Positions 1 through 7,839 are shown, counted from the stretch's first letter. The stretch is DNA of 27,942 nucleotides from Aminidesulfovibrio sp040307135 (GCA_040307135.1 JAWRKD010000013.1:1-27942); one strand, 5' to 3'. A program made the numbers and translations. Notes: generated by a model from the sequence alone, not told the origin.

Positions 1-34
1 GGCGCCTTCGTATGGATGGGATGGGGGAAGGGAT

Positions 35-343
35 TTATCCGAAAGCCGGGGCATGCAGGCCGCCGCTCTCAGCAGCCACGCGCGGGGTTTTGCGCCGCGG
101 CGCGCACACGCCCACCAGCTCGTAGCCCAGGGCCTCGGCCATGAGCTTCAGGGGCTCCACGTTCTGTGTCACGCGCATGATCTCCACCAGGGTCTCCACG
201 CCGAGTTTGGCCTGCCCGTCAAAGGGGTTGAGCTCCCGCAACAGGGTGGAATAGGGCTTGCCGATGGCCGCGGCGATGTCCTTGGCCTGCTTGTTGCCTT
301 CGAGCACGATCCGCTGGGTCAGCTTGGTGATGTCGCCTTTCAT
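35..343 (-). CDS. Phage regulatory CII-like small DNA-binding protein
   Basis: A 102-residue protein. The start was placed at the ATG at 343 because an AAGGAG ribosome-binding site lies a few bases upstream; the longer open frame to 445 has an Arg/Gly-rich, non-protein-like N-terminus. Residues 1-80 resemble the phage regulatory CII / CP76 family: a helical N-terminus ending in a segment 'AAAIGKPYSTLLRELNP' that looks like a helix-turn-helix recognition part, then a helical pair (LGVETLVEIMRVT, PLKLMAEALGYELV). The last 20 residues are a basic, low-complexity tail. Members of this family are phage or prophage regulators, but here no phage gene is visible in the neighbourhood. It is probably a domesticated transcription regulator acting in the cytoplasm. 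The family assignment is from recall of the sequence pattern; the target is unknown. Confidence 0.6.
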   Translation of the reverse strand: MKGDITKLTQRIVLEGNKQAKDIAAAIGKPYSTLLRELNPFDGQAKLGVETLVEIMRVTQNVEPLKLMAEALGYELVGVCAPRRKTPRVAAESGGLHAPAFG

Positions 344-513
344 GGTCCCTCTCCTTGCCTGGTTTGCTGCACGCCCCGGACGCCCTCTCCCGGCGGTTCC
401 GGAACCGGTCCTCGTGTTCTGACCGCTGCACGGTCTGCGCAGCATTCATCAAAACCCGTGCCAATCCTGCGCTTTTGAAGCTTTTTTAATAAATAGAACA
501 ATTCTAGTATATT

Positions 514-542
514 AGATTAAGTTCAGAAAATGTATTGGGCAA
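514..542 (-). promoter_or_regulatory. Candidate sigma-70 promoter for the CII-like gene
   Basis: Read on the minus strand there is TTGCCC (537-542), a 17-base spacer and TAATCT (514-519). It lies in an AT-rich island about 170 bases upstream of the start at 343. The tandem palindromes at 557-593 sit immediately upstream of the -35 element, where an activator would bind. Confidence 0.35.
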
Positions 543-556
543 ACCGGAAGACAAAT

Positions 557-593
557 ATTCTGATTTTATCAGAATGTTCTGATAATATCAGAA
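557..593. promoter_or_regulatory. Two tandem near-identical palindromes (candidate operators)
   Basis: Site 1 is ATTCTGAT-TTT-ATCAGAAT (557-575) and site 2 is TTCTGAT-AAT-ATCAGAA (577-593). Both have perfect arms, a 3-base centre, and centres 19 bp apart, so they lie nearly two helical turns apart. A further half-site TTCTGAAC occurs at 521-528 (minus strand). They sit between the stop codon of the gene ending at 598 and the promoter of the next minus-strand gene. They lack a GC-rich stem and U-tract, so an operator pair is more likely than a terminator. Confidence 0.5.
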
Positions 594-597
594 TATT

Positions 598-1068
598 TTA
601 GCGGACAAAGGCTAGATCGCGCAGCGGGGTCTTGTTTTCGAACAGGGGCTCCAGCAAGGGGCGGCAGCGCCCGGCCAGGCGCAAGTCCGCCACCTCCAGG
701 CCGCCGGGCAGTCCGGCGTAGAGGCGCAGGGCGCGGTCGATGAAATCCGCGTCCACGAACGAGCCGTGCAGGGCCAGGGTGCGTCCGTGCAGGACCACCT
801 CCACGTCCACCTCGTGGCGGCGCTCCGGCGCACGGGTGATGTAGTTGCCGGTGCGCACCAGGGCCTCCACCACCGTGGCCGGCAGCAGGGCCGCGGCCTT
901 GGCCAGGCTCTCGGCAAAGGCGGGCTCCAGGGCCAGGTAGTAGAGGGGATCGACCTTGCAGGCCAAGGAACGTCCTGGGATGTTCAACAGGCCGGGTTCG
1001 GCGCGGTAGGCCTTGCCCAGGGCCTGCTGGAGCCGGGTCAGGATGTCCTGGTAGTCGGGCAGCGGCAT
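598..1068 (-). CDS. Hypothetical protein, 156 aa
   Basis: The start is the ATG at 1068, chosen for a GGAGGAA ribosome-binding site six bases upstream. I do not recognise the family. The protein is mixed alpha/beta, has no signal peptide or membrane segment, and begins with a helix (LPDYQDILTRLQQALGKAYR). It carries a central beta-rich segment with EVDVEVVLHGRTLALHGSF and ends in a short basic tail. One motif worth noting is NIPGRSLACKVDPLYYLALEP near residue 28. It is transcribed away from the EF-G-like gene, with about 210 bases between them. Its codon use matches its neighbours, so it is probably a real cytoplasmic protein, but no function can be offered. Confidence 0.65.
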   Translation of the reverse strand: MPLPDYQDILTRLQQALGKAYRAEPGLLNIPGRSLACKVDPLYYLALEPAFAESLAKAAALLPATVVEALVRTGNYITRAPERRHEVDVEVVLHGRTLALHGSFVDADFIDRALRLYAGLPGGLEVADLRLAGRCRPLLEPLFENKTPLRDLAFVR

Positions 1069-1156
1069 GGCGTTCCTCCGTCTCTGGCACAGAAGCACAC
1101 TTCCCGCCGCCTTTCAAGGGGCGGCCAGGAAACACGGGAGACTCCGGGAACGCGAC

Positions 1157-1186
1157 TTGACATTCTCGCGCCCCTCTTCCTATAGG
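1157..1186 (+). promoter_or_regulatory. Sigma-70 promoter of the EF-G-like gene
   Basis: A consensus TTGACA (1157-1162) is followed 18 bases later by TATAGG (1181-1186). That leaves a leader of roughly 85 bases before the ATG at 1279. The leader is AT-rich near its end, with no obvious hairpin. Confidence 0.6.
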
Positions 1187-1278
1187 TCTAAACCTTTGAA
1201 AAAATCCGGACCAGGACGAGAACGTTGGGGGAGCTGCTCCCCTTACAATAAAAACTCAATACTGTAACGGAGTTGGCA

Positions 1279-3348
1279 ATGTCGGAAGCGCTCAAAGCTC
1301 AAAGGACCTACGCACTGGTCGGCCACGGCGGCTGCGGCAAGACCTCCCTGGCCGAAATGCTCCTGTTCAACGCCGGGGCCATCGCCCGGCTGGGCAAGAT
1401 CGAGGAGGGCACCACGGCCCTGGACTACGAGCCCGAGGAGATCAAGCGCCGCGGCTCCATCCAGCCCGGCTTCGCCCAGTTCAAGTGGAACAAGAACCAG
1501 CATTTCCTCATCGACACGCCCGGCGACTCCAACTTCAACGGCGACCTTTCCTACCAGTTGGCCGCGGCCGACGGCGTGGTCTTCGTCATCGACGCCGTGG
1601 ACGGGGTCAAACCGCTCACCCGCAAGGCCTGGAAGGACGTCCAGGCCGCCCGGCTGCCCGCCGTGGTCTGCATCAACAAGATGGACCGCGACCGCGCCGA
1701 CTTCCAGACGGCCTTCGACGGGCTGAAGAACGCCCTGGGCATCAAGCCCGTGCTCCTCTACTACCCCATCGGCGCCCGCGAGACCTTCAAGGGCGTGGTG
1801 GACATGCTGGAGAACAAGGCCCTGCTCTTCGACGGCAAGGGAGGCGTGACCAAAGCCGATGTGCCGGGCGACGTGGCCTCCGAGGTGGGCCCCATCCGCG
1901 AGGCCATGATCGAGAACATCGCGGAGAGCGACGAGGCCCTCATGGAGAAATACCTGGAGGAAGGCGCGCTCTCGCCCGACGAGATCAAGACCGCGCTCAA
2001 GGCCGGCGTGCTCTCCCGCGAGCTGGTGCCGGTCTGCGTGAGCGCCGCGCTCCAGAACATGGGCGGAGCCCAGCTCCTGGACGCGGTCCAGGCCCTGCTG
2101 CCCTCGCCCCTGGACCACGAGCCCTGGGAGGGCGAGGACGGCTCCACCCGCGCCTCGGCCCCGGACGCCCCGGTGGCCTGCTTCGTGTTCAAGACCCTGG
2201 CCGACCCCTTCGCGGGCCAGCTCACCGTGCTGCGCGTGCTCTCGGGCACGCTCTCCCCGGACTCCTCGCTGCTCAACGCGGGCAAGGGCGAAAAGGAGCG
2301 CGTGGCCCAGCTCCTGCTCATGCAGGGCAAGGAGCAGAGCCCGAGCAAGGAGCCCCTGGGTCCCGGCGCCATCGTGACCCTGGCCAAGCTCAAGGTGACC
2401 AAGACCGGCGACACCCTCTGCGAGGAGAAGGCCCCCTTCCAGCTCAAGAAGCCCAAGCTGGCCCAGCAGCTCATCACCTACGCCCTGGCCCCGGCCGAAA
2501 AGGGCGACGAGGACAAGGTCTATGCGGCCATGGCCAAGCTCCTGGAAGAGGACGTGACCCTCACCCTCTCCCGCGACGAGGAGACCGCCGACATCCTCAT
2601 CACCGGCATGGGCCAGAACCACATCGAGGTCTCGGCCGACCGGGCCAAGCGCCGCTACAAGGTGGACATCCTGCTCAAGACCCCCAAGGTCCCCTACCGC
2701 GAGACCCTGAAGGGCAAGGCCAGCGAGATCCAGGGCCGCCACAAGAAGCAGACCGGCGGCCGCGGCCAGTTCGGCGACTGCTGGATCCACATGGAGCCGC
2801 AGCCTCGCAACGCGGGCTACGAGTTCGTGGACGCCATCGTGGGCGGCTCCATCCCCCGCCAGTACATCCCGGCGGTGGACAAGGGCATCCAGGAGTCCGC
2901 GGCCCGCGGCTTCCTTGCCGGATTCCCGCTCATCGACTTCAAGGTCACCCTCTACGACGGCTCATTCCACAACGTGGACTCCTCGGAAATGGCCTTCAAG
3001 ATCGCCGGCTCCCTGGCCTTCAAGAAGGCCTGCGAAAAGGCCGGGGTCAAGCTCCTGGAGCCGGTGATGACCGTCACCGTGGCCGTGCCGGACAACTACA
3101 TGGGCGACGTCATCGGCGACCTCTCCAGCCGTCGCGGCAAGGTGCTGGGCTCGGACTCCCAGGCCGGCGTCACCGAGATCAAGGCCCACGTGCCCATGTC
3201 CGAGGTGCTCAAGTACGCCCCGGACCTGCGCTCCATGACCGGCGGCCAGGGCACCTTCACCATGGAGTTCTCGCACTACGAGGAATGCCCTCCGCAGATC
3301 GCGGAAAAGGTCATCGCCGAGCACAAGAAGACCCAGGCCGAAGAATAG
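1279..3348 (+). CDS. fusA: Elongation factor G-like GTPase (EF-G2 type)
   Basis: A 689-residue translation-factor GTPase with the full EF-G layout: G domain (about 1-270), domain II (about 290-380), then domains III-V including the domain IV segment with TGGRGQFGDCWIHMEP and a C-terminal domain V ending near FEMEFSHYEECP-like sequence. The P-loop is GHGGCGKTS (15-23), the G4 motif is NKMD (133-136) and the RGSI switch I element is present. The G3 motif reads DTPGDSNF (79-86), where translational GTPases normally have DTPGH, so the catalytic histidine is aspartate. The start is the ATG at 1279, six bases after GGAG; an in-frame TTG at 1273 directly abuts the GGAG and is unlikely. It lies outside any ribosomal-protein operon and has its own promoter and terminator, which fits a paralogue of the housekeeping fusA. 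Its exact role (translocation, recycling or a stress function) cannot be told from sequence. Confidence 0.88.
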   Translation: MSEALKAQRTYALVGHGGCGKTSLAEMLLFNAGAIARLGKIEEGTTALDYEPEEIKRRGSIQPGFAQFKWNKNQHFLIDTPGDSNFNGDLSYQLAAADGVVFVIDAVDGVKPLTRKAWKDVQAARLPAVVCINKMDRDRADFQTAFDGLKNALGIKPVLLYYPIGARETFKGVVDMLENKALLFDGKGGVTKADVPGDVASEVGPIREAMIENIAESDEALMEKYLEEGALSPDEIKTALKAGVLSRELVPVCVSAALQNMGGAQLLDAVQALLPSPLDHEPWEGEDGSTRASAPDAPVACFVFKTLADPFAGQLTVLRVLSGTLSPDSSLLNAGKGEKERVAQLLLMQGKEQSPSKEPLGPGAIVTLAKLKVTKTGDTLCEEKAPFQLKKPKLAQQLITYALAPAEKGDEDKVYAAMAKLLEEDVTLTLSRDEETADILITGMGQNHIEVSADRAKRRYKVDILLKTPKVPYRETLKGKASEIQGRHKKQTGGRGQFGDCWIHMEPQPRNAGYEFVDAIVGGSIPRQYIPAVDKGIQESAARGFLAGFPLIDFKVTLYDGSFHNVDSSEMAFKIAGSLAFKKACEKAGVKLLEPVMTVTVAVPDNYMGDVIGDLSSRRGKVLGSDSQAGVTEIKAHVPMSEVLKYAPDLRSMTGGQGTFTMEFSHYEECPPQIAEKVIAEHKKTQAEE

Positions 3349-3372
3349 CCTGTGATTTCCATTCGATCGCAA

Positions 3373-3398
3373 GGGGGAGCCCGGCTCCCCCTTTTTTT
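3373..3398 (+). terminator. Rho-independent terminator after the EF-G-like gene
   Basis: GGGGGAG and CTCCCCC form a 7-bp stem (extendable to 9 bp) around a five-base loop, followed by seven Ts. It lies 24 bases after the stop codon. Confidence 0.9.
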
Positions 3399-3411
3399 GC
3401 GGCCTTTTATC

Positions 3412-3440
3412 TTGACTATCAAATAATCATGAAGTAAAGC
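3412..3440 (+). promoter_or_regulatory. Promoter and possible MarR operator of the ATPase-marR operon
   Basis: TTGACT (3412-3417), a 17-base spacer and TAAAGC (3435-3440) form a plausible sigma-70 promoter 36 bases upstream of the ATPase start. The -35 box is part of a palindrome TTGA-CTA-TCAA (3412-3422), the sort of short inverted repeat MarR regulators bind. The second gene of this operon encodes a MarR protein, so autoregulation is the natural inference. Confidence 0.5.
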
Positions 3441-3476
3441 TTTTCTCGCCTCAAACAAATGATTCAAGGGGGCCCC

Positions 3477-5378
3477 ATGATCGGCCGTTTCTCCCGCCTC
3501 AAATCCTACACAGACCTCCTCGACTTCAAGGAACTCTTGTTCTGCCTCGGCGGTGGAGCCTTGGCCCTGGCCGCCTTCTTCCTGGAAGGCCGCCCCGGCG
3601 TCCCGGCCTGGCTGCCCCTGGTCCTGGCCGGGGCCTCGGTCCTGGGCAACGGCCTGCCCATCGTGCGCGGGGCGGTGCAGGGCCTGCTGGAGCGCCGCGT
3701 GAACGTGGACGAGCTGGTGGCCCTGGCCCTGGTGGCCTCGGTGGCCCAGGGCGAGCTGCTCACCGCGGCCGAGGTGGCCTTCATCATGACCCTGGGCTCC
3801 CTGGTGGAGCAGGCCGTGAGCGAATCCTCGCGCCGCTCCATCCAGGCCCTGGCCAAGATGACCCCGGAGCGGGCCACGCGCCTGGTGGACGGCCGCGAGG
3901 AGAGCGTGCCCCTGGCCGAGATCCGGGTGGGCGACCTGCTCCTGGTGAAGCCCGGGGAGCGCATCCCGGTGGACGCCGAGATCGTGTCCGGCGTCACGGC
4001 CGTGGACGAGTCCACCATCACGGGCGAGTCCGTGCCCTGCGAGCGGAGGCCCGGCGACCCCCTGCTGGCCGGGACCCTCAACTACAACGGCGTGGTGGAG
4101 ATCCGGGCCGGCAAGGTGGGCCAGGACACCACCCTGGGCAAGGTCATCCGCCTGGTCACCGAGGCCGAGTCCCAGAAGCCCAAGAGCGCCCGCATGGTGG
4201 ACCGCTACGCCCGCTGGTTCACGCCCCTGGTCCTGGCCATCGCGGCCCTGGCCTGGGGGGTGAGCGGCGACATCTCGCGCGCCGTGGCCGTGCTCGTGGC
4301 CGGCTGTCCCTGCGCCCTGCTCATGGCCGGACCCACGGCCACGGTGGCCGCTGTAGGCCGGGCGGCCCGCGCCGGGGTGCTCATCAAGGGCGGGCAGTAC
4401 CTGGAGGAGGCCGCCCGCATCCAGGTCATGCTCTTCGACAAGACCGGCACGCTGACCCGCGGCGAGCCCCGGGTGGACGAGGTGACCGCCTGCGGGACCG
4501 TGACCCGCGAGGAGATGCTGGCCTGCGCGGCCAGCGCCGAGCAGAGCTGCGCCCACCCCCTGGCCCGGGCCGTGCTCAAGGCCGCGCACTACGCCAAGGT
4601 CACGGTGCGCAAGGCCGAGCAGGTCCTGGCCGAGATCGGCCTGGGCGTCACGGCCCTGGTGGACGGGGCCAGGGTGGAGGTGGGCAGCGCCGAGCTGGCG
4701 GGCGGGGCCGCGGCCCTGCCCGTCCCCCTGCGCTCCTGCCTGGAGAACATCCAGGAGCGCGGAGACACGGCCCTGGTGGTGCTGCGCGACAGCGAACCCG
4801 TGGGCGTGCTGGGCGTCTCGGACCGGCCCAGGGCCGGAGCGGCCCGGACCATGGCCCGGCTGCGCAGCCTGGGCCTCACCAGCCTGGGCCTGCTCTCCGG
4901 CGACCATCCCCGGGCCGTGCAGCGCCTGTCCCGCGAGCTGAAGCTGGACGTCTCCCGGGCCGGACTCAAGCCCCAGGACAAGCTCAAGGTGGTGGAGGAA
5001 TACCAGGCCCGGGGCCTGCGCGTGGCCTTTGTGGGGGACGGCATCAACGACGCCCCGGCCCTGGCCAAGGCCGACCTGGGCATCGCCATGGGCGCCCTGG
5101 GCACGGACGTGGCCCTGGAGACCGCGGACGTGGCGCTCACCCGCGACGACATCTCCCGCCTGCCCTTCCTCCTGCGCCTGGGCCGCCGGGCCGTGGCCGT
5201 GGTGCGGCTGAACATCGGCCTGGCCATCCTCTTCAACACCATAGCCGTTCTGGGCGGCGGCTGGGGTCTGCTCTCGCCGGTGCTGGCCTCCCTGCTCCAC
5301 AATGCGGGGGCCATCCTGGTGGTGCTTCTTTCGGCCAGCCTGGCCCTCACCCGCGACGACCTCCAGGAGGGCGCATGA
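3477..5378 (+). CDS. Heavy-metal P1B-type ATPase (metal exporter, substrate unknown)
   Basis: A 633-residue inner-membrane ATPase. Visible motifs are TGES (182-185, actuator domain), CPC in the metal-translocating helix (277-279), DKTGTLT with the phosphorylated Asp321, the P1B hallmark HP (360-361), and GDGINDAPA (520-528). About eight membrane segments can be drawn (roughly 21-37, 44-63, 78-92, 95-113, 247-263, 266-285, 573-593, 600-622). No N-terminal heavy-metal-binding domain or His-rich tail exists. The last membrane helix has HN (608-609) rather than the Asp-x-Gly of ZntA/CadA types, so neither Zn/Cd nor Cu can be assigned. The start at 3477 was preferred to 3459 because AAGGGGG lies just upstream. 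It is coupled to the MarR gene by an ATGA overlap, pointing to a metal- or effector-inducible efflux pair. Confidence 0.88.
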   Translation: MIGRFSRLKSYTDLLDFKELLFCLGGGALALAAFFLEGRPGVPAWLPLVLAGASVLGNGLPIVRGAVQGLLERRVNVDELVALALVASVAQGELLTAAEVAFIMTLGSLVEQAVSESSRRSIQALAKMTPERATRLVDGREESVPLAEIRVGDLLLVKPGERIPVDAEIVSGVTAVDESTITGESVPCERRPGDPLLAGTLNYNGVVEIRAGKVGQDTTLGKVIRLVTEAESQKPKSARMVDRYARWFTPLVLAIAALAWGVSGDISRAVAVLVAGCPCALLMAGPTATVAAVGRAARAGVLIKGGQYLEEAARIQVMLFDKTGTLTRGEPRVDEVTACGTVTREEMLACAASAEQSCAHPLARAVLKAAHYAKVTVRKAEQVLAEIGLGVTALVDGARVEVGSAELAGGAAALPVPLRSCLENIQERGDTALVVLRDSEPVGVLGVSDRPRAGAARTMARLRSLGLTSLGLLSGDHPRAVQRLSRELKLDVSRAGLKPQDKLKVVEEYQARGLRVAFVGDGINDAPALAKADLGIAMGALGTDVALETADVALTRDDISRLPFLLRLGRRAVAVVRLNIGLAILFNTIAVLGGGWGLLSPVLASLLHNAGAILVVLLSASLALTRDDLQEGA

Positions 5379-5785
5379 GCGAGGACCTGACCCGGCTGCT
5401 CATCGAATTCTACGAGAAGTTCTCGTCCTGGGAGCAGGGTGTGGTGCGCGAGACCGGGCTCACCCCGGCCCAGATGCACACCCTGGAGATATTGGGCTCC
5501 TGCGGCGATCTGCGCATGAAGGACCTGGCCGGCCGCATGGGCGTGACCACCGGCTCGCTCACCGTGCTGGTGGACCGCCTGGAGCGGGCCGGGTTCGTGG
5601 CCCGCAAGCCGCACGAGTCGGACCGCCGCTCCATCCTGGTGGGCCTGACCCACGAAGGCGAGCGCCACTTCCGCGAGCACCACGCCCTGCACGAGCGCCT
5701 GACCCAGGAGATGGCCGCCAGCCTGACCCCCGAGGAACAGGAGCTGTTCCCGGAGATCCTGCGCAAGGTCAGCGCGCACCTCTAG
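5375..5785 (+). CDS. MarR-family transcriptional regulator
   Basis: A 136-residue winged-helix regulator. Residues about 30-95 carry the MarR DNA-binding core: LTPAQMHTLEIL, the helix-turn-helix MKDLAGRMGVTTGSLTVLVDRLERAGFV, and the wing with ESDRRS before the beta-hairpin LVGLTHEGE. The flanking N- and C-terminal helices form the dimer interface in this family. Its ATG overlaps the ATPase stop codon by four bases, so the two are translationally coupled. It probably represses the operon through the TTGA-CTA-TCAA palindrome over the -35 box. It has no cysteine in the DNA-binding core and no obvious metal cluster, so the signal sensed is unknown. Its stop shares a CTAG with the convergent permease gene. 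Confidence 0.88.
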   Translation: MSEDLTRLLIEFYEKFSSWEQGVVRETGLTPAQMHTLEILGSCGDLRMKDLAGRMGVTTGSLTVLVDRLERAGFVARKPHESDRRSILVGLTHEGERHFREHHALHERLTQEMAASLTPEEQELFPEILRKVSAHL

Positions 5786-6921
5786 TCCAGGGTCTTGCGG
5801 TAGCGCTTCACGCCGATGGCGATGACCACGAGCCAGAACAGGGCGATGGGCCAGAGGTTGTCCAGGGCCAGGACCAGGCCGTTGCCCTTGAGCAGCACCC
5901 CGCGCACCAGCCGCAGGTAGTGGGTCAGCGGCAGGATGGAGCCCACCCCCTGGGCCCAGCCCGGCATGCCGCGGAACGGGAACATGAAGCCCGAGAGAAG
6001 CATGGACGGCAGGAAAAAGAACACGGACATCTGCACGGCCTGAAGCTGGTTGCGGGCCAGGGTGGAGAGGGTCACGCCCACCGAGAGGTTGGCCCCGATG
6101 AAGACCAGGGAGAGCAGAAAGACCAGGACCACGCTGCCCTGCATGGGCACCTGGAAGAGCGCCTTGGCCGCCACCACGATGAGCCCCATCTGGAGATAGC
6201 CCACCAGGATGTAGGGCACGATCTTGCCGAGCATGACCTCCAGGGGCCGCACCGGCGTGGCCAGGAGGTTCTCCATGGTGCCGCGCTCGGACTCCCGGGT
6301 GATGGCCAGGGCCGTGATCATGGTCAGGGTCATGGTCAGGATGACGCCCAGCAGGCCGGGCACGATGTTGTACTGGGTCACGGCCTCGGGGTTGTAGTCC
6401 GCGTGCACCCGCACGTCCACGGGGTCCGCGCCGCGCACCACGTAGGGGAAGGCCCGGTCCAGCTCGGTGTTCACGGCCCGGTTCACGATCTCGCGCAGCG
6501 CGCCCACCGGCCCGCTCACGGCCGCCGGGTCCGAGGCGTCGGCCTCCAGCAGGAGCACGGGCCGTTCGCCGCGCAGGACGTCCGCCCCGAAATCCTGCGG
6601 AATGGTCAGCACGAACTGCACCTTGCCGCGGTCCAGGAGGTCCCGGGCCTCGTCCCGCGAGGCCGCGTGGCGCGTGATCTGGTAGTAGCGGCTGGTCTGC
6701 ATGGCCGCCACGATGGCCCGGGAAAAGGCCGAGTTGTCCGCCGAGAGCACGGCCGTGGGTAGGCGCCGCGGGTCGGAGTTGATGGCGTAGCCGAAGAGGA
6801 TGAGCTGCAGGAGCGGGATGCCGATCATCATGGCGAAGGTCACCCGGTCCCGCCGCATCTGGATGAATTCCTTGTTCACCACGGCCAGGAAGCGCCGGAA
6901 GGAGAAGAGCCGCCGGGACAT
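5782..6921 (-). CDS. ABC-2 type transporter permease (YbhS/YbhR-like)
   Basis: A 379-residue inner-membrane permease of the ABC-2 export family. One helix lies near the N-terminus (about 28-47). A large external segment of about 130 residues follows, and then five C-terminal membrane helices. The family signature between the first two of these is visible as ESERGTMENLLATPVRPLEVMLGK. The conserved P-LTHYLRLVRG segment precedes the last helix. Its start overlaps the stop of the ATPase gene by one base (TGATG), so it is the last gene of the operon regulator / fusion protein / ATPase / permease. E. coli ybhFSR has two different permeases; only one is present here, so a homodimer is likely. Confidence 0.9.
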   Translation of the reverse strand: MSRRLFSFRRFLAVVNKEFIQMRRDRVTFAMMIGIPLLQLILFGYAINSDPRRLPTAVLSADNSAFSRAIVAAMQTSRYYQITRHAASRDEARDLLDRGKVQFVLTIPQDFGADVLRGERPVLLLEADASDPAAVSGPVGALREIVNRAVNTELDRAFPYVVRGADPVDVRVHADYNPEAVTQYNIVPGLLGVILTMTLTMITALAITRESERGTMENLLATPVRPLEVMLGKIVPYILVGYLQMGLIVVAAKALFQVPMQGSVVLVFLLSLVFIGANLSVGVTLSTLARNQLQAVQMSVFFFLPSMLLSGFMFPFRGMPGWAQGVGSILPLTHYLRLVRGVLLKGNGLVLALDNLWPIALFWLVVIAIGVKRYRKTLD

Positions 6922-7838
6922 CAGGCCCGTCCCCGCCGCATGAGGCCGATGAAGACCTCCTCCAGGCTCGTGTCCACGGCCGCGATGGCGTGGACCCCGT
7001 CCCGCCAGGGGGCCAGGGCCGCCTCCAGGGCCGCCCGGTCCCGGCCGCTCACGTGCAGGGCCGGGCCGAAGGCCGCCACCTGGTCCACGCCCGGCGCGGC
7101 GCGCAGGGTCAGGGTCAGGCCGTGCAGGTCCGGGCCGGTGATGCGGAAAGTGGTCAGCCCGGAGCCGCGGATGAGCTCCTCGGCGCTGCCCTGGGCCAGG
7201 AGGTCGCCATAGGCGATGTAGGCCAGGCGGTGGCAGCGCTCAGCCTCGTCCATGTAGTGCGTGCTGATGAGCGAGGTGACGCCCGCCGCGGCCAGGGCGT
7301 GGACCTGGTCCCAGAAGTCGCGGCGCGCGCCCGGGTCCACCCCGGCCGTGGGCTCGTCCAGGAGCAGCAGCCGGGGCTCGTGGAGCATGCAGGCCGAGAG
7401 GGCCAGGCGCTGTTTCCAGCCGCCCGAAAGCCGCCCGGCCAGCTGCCCGGCGAAGCGGGTCAGCTCCATGCGTTCGAGCATGGCCTCCACGGCCTCCCGG
7501 TGCCGGGGCAGGCCGTACATGCGCGCGGTGAATTCCAGGTTCTCGCGCACGGTGAGGTCCTCGTAGAGGCTGAAGCGCTGGGACATGTAGCCCACCTGCT
7601 CCTTGATGCGGGCCGCGTCCCGGCGCACGTCCAGGCCCAGGCAGGTGCCCTCCCCGGCGTCCGGGGAGAGCAGGCCGCAGAGCATGCGGATGAAGGTGGT
7701 CTTGCCCGAGCCGTTGGGTCCCAGGAAGCCGAAGATCTCGCCGCGCTCCACCCGCATGTCCAGGCCGTTGACCACCACCTTGCCGCCGAAGGCCTTGGTG
7801 ACGCCGCGCACGTCGATGACCGCCTCCCGGGGCTCCAC
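6921..7838 (-). CDS. ABC transporter ATP-binding protein (YbhF-like, single cassette)
   Basis: A 305-residue nucleotide-binding subunit. It shows Walker A GPNGSGKTT (40-48), a Q-loop glutamine in YMSQ (87), signature LSGGW (137-141), Walker B LLLLDEPTAGVD (157-168) and the H-loop histidine in STHYM (194). The C-terminal 80 residues form the accessory domain typical of ABC-2 exporter ATPases, ending in SLEEVFIGLMR. The start is a GTG at 7838 with GGGAGG upstream; that ribosome-binding site lies inside the end of the preceding fusion-protein gene. E. coli YbhF carries two cassettes in one chain; this protein has one, so it should act as a dimer with the downstream permease. It energises drug or small-molecule export. 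Confidence 0.92.
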   Translation of the reverse strand: MEPREAVIDVRGVTKAFGGKVVVNGLDMRVERGEIFGFLGPNGSGKTTFIRMLCGLLSPDAGEGTCLGLDVRRDAARIKEQVGYMSQRFSLYEDLTVRENLEFTARMYGLPRHREAVEAMLERMELTRFAGQLAGRLSGGWKQRLALSACMLHEPRLLLLDEPTAGVDPGARRDFWDQVHALAAAGVTSLISTHYMDEAERCHRLAYIAYGDLLAQGSAEELIRGSGLTTFRITGPDLHGLTLTLRAAPGVDQVAAFGPALHVSGRDRAALEAALAPWRDGVHAIAAVDTSLEEVFIGLMRRGRA

Positions 7839-7839
7839 G

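Noticed and set aside
1243..2790. 515-codon minus-strand open frame opposite the EF-G-like gene
   Set aside because: Composition is Gly/Val/Leu/His-rich noise, and the opposite strand encodes a complete GTPase.
3276..5300. 674-codon open frame on the minus strand opposite the P-type ATPase
   Set aside because: It is an antisense shadow produced by GC-rich codon bias. The product is Gly/His/Gln-rich without any recognisable motif, while the plus-strand frame carries every P-ATPase motif.
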